Of a stretch of 64,000 nucleotides of DNA, positions 62,201-64,000 are shown piece by piece (position 1 is the first letter of the stretch; each line of letters opens with the position of its first letter). The translations under genes and the position numbers were made by a program. Where the stretch lies: the NCBI RefSeq assembly GCF_007183175.1, contig NZ_AP019807.1, positions 1,305,001-1,369,000 on the forward strand. Direction: 5' to 3'. This stretch comes from Microbulbifer sp. GL-2 (GTDB lineage: Bacteria; Pseudomonadota; Gammaproteobacteria; Pseudomonadales; Cellvibrionaceae). Under the pieces are notes generated by a model. It saw nothing but the letters and a program-made list of their open reading frames with translations. It ran no database searches and had not been told where the DNA came from.

Positions 62201-62375
62201 TTCCCAGAATAGACCCTTTTTGTAAACGAATATATATTTCCTCACGATGAACGGATAGGGATTTAGGAGCACGTATCCCTATCTTCACCTGATTACCCTT
62301 AACTTCCAAAACTGTGATTGAGACATCGGCCCCAATCCTTAAGTTTTCACCAGTCCGGCGCTTTAAGATCAACAT
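62187..62375 (-). CDS. csrA: CsrA family carbon storage regulator (accessory paralogue)
   Basis: This 62-residue RNA-binding regulator matches CsrA throughout: MLILKRRTGENLRIG, VSITVLEVKGNQVKIGI, then APKSLSVHREEIYIRLQ. The RNA-contacting L4 and R44 are present. K5 replaces the usual T/S. CsrA dimers bind GGA motifs near ribosome binding sites. Its own leader has CCTTCC-GCCAA-GGAAGG and AGTAGGAAATC before the ATG, so autoregulation is plausible. Its place in an AT-rich accessory region, on the opposite strand to its neighbours, suggests a second, mobile-associated copy rather than the core csrA. Confidence 0.9.
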   Translation of the reverse strand: MLILKRRTGENLRIGADVSITVLEVKGNQVKIGIRAPKSLSVHREEIYIRLQKGSILGNEDR

Positions 62376-63104
62376 ATTGATTTCCTACTGATACTGAAAC
62401 CATAGGTAAACCTTCCTTGGCGGAAGGCTAAGAAAGTAACGTTGTGAGTAAATACGGGTGGTGCGCGGGAACGGTAGGCATAGAAGAAGAAAAGGCAGGC
62501 ACAACGCTTCCAAAGCTTGGGGAATCGCTCCAAGCCGCTGGATGTACTCCACTTTATTGAAGACGAGCGGGTTTCTAGCGTATGATCCATATAGCCATCT
62601 TGATACTCTGATTATCAATTTGGTCAGCTGGCCCCTGGTGTTGCTGCACCTTGGGTCAGCGCCTTTTACTTACTCTTACGTCACGCTATCGTTCTCCTGT
62701 GAGAAGATGGTTCTTTAGAAAACTCTTAGATATCTTGATTCTCTCGAATCCCTTTGGTCTTTGGTCATCGGCATTCAAAAAGCCACCCAATTCCGGCCAA
62801 AATACCAATAACTATCTATCGATTCTACGCAGCTTTGACACTAAAACAAACTGAATAAAATCCAATAAGATCATTTTTGTGCCTATATTTTTGATGGCGA
62901 TGCCCACTCTATTAAGTGCTTCAGGCCTTAATATCCGGTACGTAAGTCCCTTTCTACTCATAAGTAATTTTTCTAACCCGGACGATCCTATTGGTAGATA
63001 GTTTTTTCTGGATAGAAAAGCTTCTCATTTTTGGAATCAGTGGACCAAATGATATGATGCGATTTATTTTGAGTATTCTGATTTACCTTCGGTAGGGTGT
63101 AAAA
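62376..63104. other. 729-bp region without a supported gene
   Basis: Several overlapping frames of 62-86 codons occur on both strands around 62.37-62.85 kb, but none has a good ribosome binding site or recognisable domain. The part near 62450-62700 is more G+C-rich than its surroundings and could be a remnant of another element. The last ~100 bases resemble the DNA before 60520. Confidence 0.4.
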
Positions 63105-63704
63105 GTGTATAAGTACTTCGGGTTATTAGCGTTAATATTTGTATCTGCCTGCGCTACAAATATACCGGTAGAAAAATTAAGTGGTTTAGAAGCAAGAACA
63201 CACCTTGATCATGAATACTGGAGCGTCTCACTGCCAGGCAAGTGGAGCCATGAGGATAGTGAGGGTATGATCATCGCAACATCTCCAGAAGGTCAATATG
63301 CGCTCTATATCACGGTTTATACCGCCTCAGAATCTGCATCCAGCATAGCCTGGGGCAACGAGGAGATTAAGCATCTTAAGTCTGGAAAATATTCAAGGCC
63401 GGGATATCTTTTTGACTTTCAAAAAGAGCAGAGTTATGAAAAAAACGGCAATGCTTTCTACGAGCTTGATGGCATAGATGTAAAGAATGAAATGAGGCTT
63501 TATAGCAAAGGAATACATCTAGGTAATAAATTATACACAGTATCATTTCATGATTACTATTACACCGACTCGCAAGAATCAAACAGTATATTGAAATTGA
63601 TTCTTAACTTGTTTGAGACAAAAGAAGATGAAATTAAATGGGAAGCTATAGAAAGCCTAATCCAAGATAGTACAGCAAGTATAAGTTTTCAGCATGACCT
63701 TTAA
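63105..63704 (+). CDS. Putative lipoprotein of unknown function
   Basis: This 199-residue protein starts at GTG 63105 behind AGGGTG. It has a lipoprotein signal peptide, YFGLLALIFVSAC, with the lipidated Cys at 16. The mature part is polar with a beta-rich middle (EYWSVSLPGKWSHEDSEGM, YALYITVYTA) and a helical end. The 'W/S-V-x-L-P-G-x-W' opening is like that of small exported stress proteins, but I do not recognise a family. It is AT-rich, in the same orientation as the genes at 60520 and 61602. Confidence 0.72.
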   Translation: MYKYFGLLALIFVSACATNIPVEKLSGLEARTHLDHEYWSVSLPGKWSHEDSEGMIIATSPEGQYALYITVYTASESASSIAWGNEEIKHLKSGKYSRPGYLFDFQKEQSYEKNGNAFYELDGIDVKNEMRLYSKGIHLGNKLYTVSFHDYYYTDSQESNSILKLILNLFETKEDEIKWEAIESLIQDSTASISFQHDL

Positions 63705-63830
63705 GGGGAGATCACATACACCTCGACCTGTACAGATATTGAATGCCCGTAGATATCTAAGCCAATAGGATGTATAACTATTGATGAACTTAAGACCAAT
63801 CAAAACTCTACTAATATATTTGCTAATCCC

Positions 63831-64000
63831 ATGAAGAAGATAGTGATCTTATCTTTAATGATGTTAAGTTTGTATACGTTAGGATTCTTTACTCAAGCCT
63901 TAGCTTATTCTCAACTGGGTATTAATCTTAACAAGTATCTATATGCTCCATGGATCAAACATTTAGAAATGGACAACCCTATAAAAGTAACTTATAACAA
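63831..64000 (+). CDS. Partial exported protein, C-terminus outside window
   Basis: An open frame from the ATG at 63831 reaches the window edge (56 full codons). It begins with a signal peptide or anchor (KKIVILSLMMLSLYTLGFF, then TQALA), followed by YSQLGINLNKYLYAPWIKH. No close ribosome binding site is obvious. The family is unknown. It is AT-rich like the rest of this region. Confidence 0.5.
   Translation, partial: MKKIVILSLMMLSLYTLGFFTQALAYSQLGINLNKYLYAPWIKHLEMDNPIKVTYN

Noticed and set aside
62369..62718. ORFs of 73-86 codons on both strands upstream of csrA
   Set aside because: They overlap each other, lack ribosome binding sites and resemble no family I know.

Overview
The window is chromosomal DNA of a marine-type gammaproteobacterium. 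The gene content (trxA-rho, metX-metW, pilT-pilU, algZ-algR beside argH, lptM-lysA-dapF, ubiK-comM, a TorF/P-II/AmtB block, Moco genes mixed with NarK transporters) fits the Cellvibrionales, and a Microbulbifer-like host is my best guess. That assignment is inference from gene content, not from a search.

Layout. 1-2.5 kb is an AT-rich accessory stretch with a cut-off membrane protein gene, a small secreted-protein gene broken by two frameshifts, and a class C-type serine hydrolase whose lipoprotein signal has been moved out of frame. 2.6-30 kb is core genome: ubiD, an RRM protein, rho and trxA, then hemW-rdgB-DUF4426-metW-metX, a dynamin-like GTPase, yggT, proC, an S9 peptidase, yggS, divergent pilT-pilU, an SDR and a LysE exporter, algR-algZ divergent from argH, cyaY, lptM-lysA-dapF-DUF484, and sutA. 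30.2-33.1 kb is a nitrogen-control block read on the minus strand: TorF-type porin, P-II, AmtB, P-II. A -24/-12 promoter and an NtrC-type site lie upstream of the porin, and a second -24/-12 candidate overlaps the porin stop codon. 33.5-43.2 kb holds ubiK-comM, a MarR-controlled quinol-monooxygenase operon with a 32-bp perfect palindrome as likely operator, a B3-type metallo-hydrolase with Gln in the first metal-ligand position, an alpha/beta hydrolase, two GNATs, a YaiI-family protein, a DUF3565 protein, rep, a cytochrome c and tRNA-Arg(CCG).

43.3-60.1 kb is devoted to molybdenum cofactor and nitrate. moeA and narL are followed by a divergent NarK transporter. A nine-gene operon, moaA-mobA-moaB-moaC-moaD-moaE-modA-modB-modC, is headed by a Moco-riboswitch-like leader and a pair of NarL-type heptamers. 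Next come an outer-membrane porin, a second NarK-like transporter, a third NarK/NasA-type transporter, and a membrane-anchored PP2C phosphatase/Ser-Thr kinase fusion. Together these genes would take up molybdate, build Moco, import nitrate/nitrite and control the process. No nitrate or nitrite reductase gene lies in the window, so the enzymes must be elsewhere or lost at the 60.1 kb junction.

60.1-64 kb changes abruptly to AT-rich accessory DNA. It carries unrecognised small membrane, lipoprotein and exported proteins, one pseudogene with two nonsense codons, a csrA paralogue, and a gene cut by the window end. I saw no integrase, transposase, CRISPR array or rRNA.
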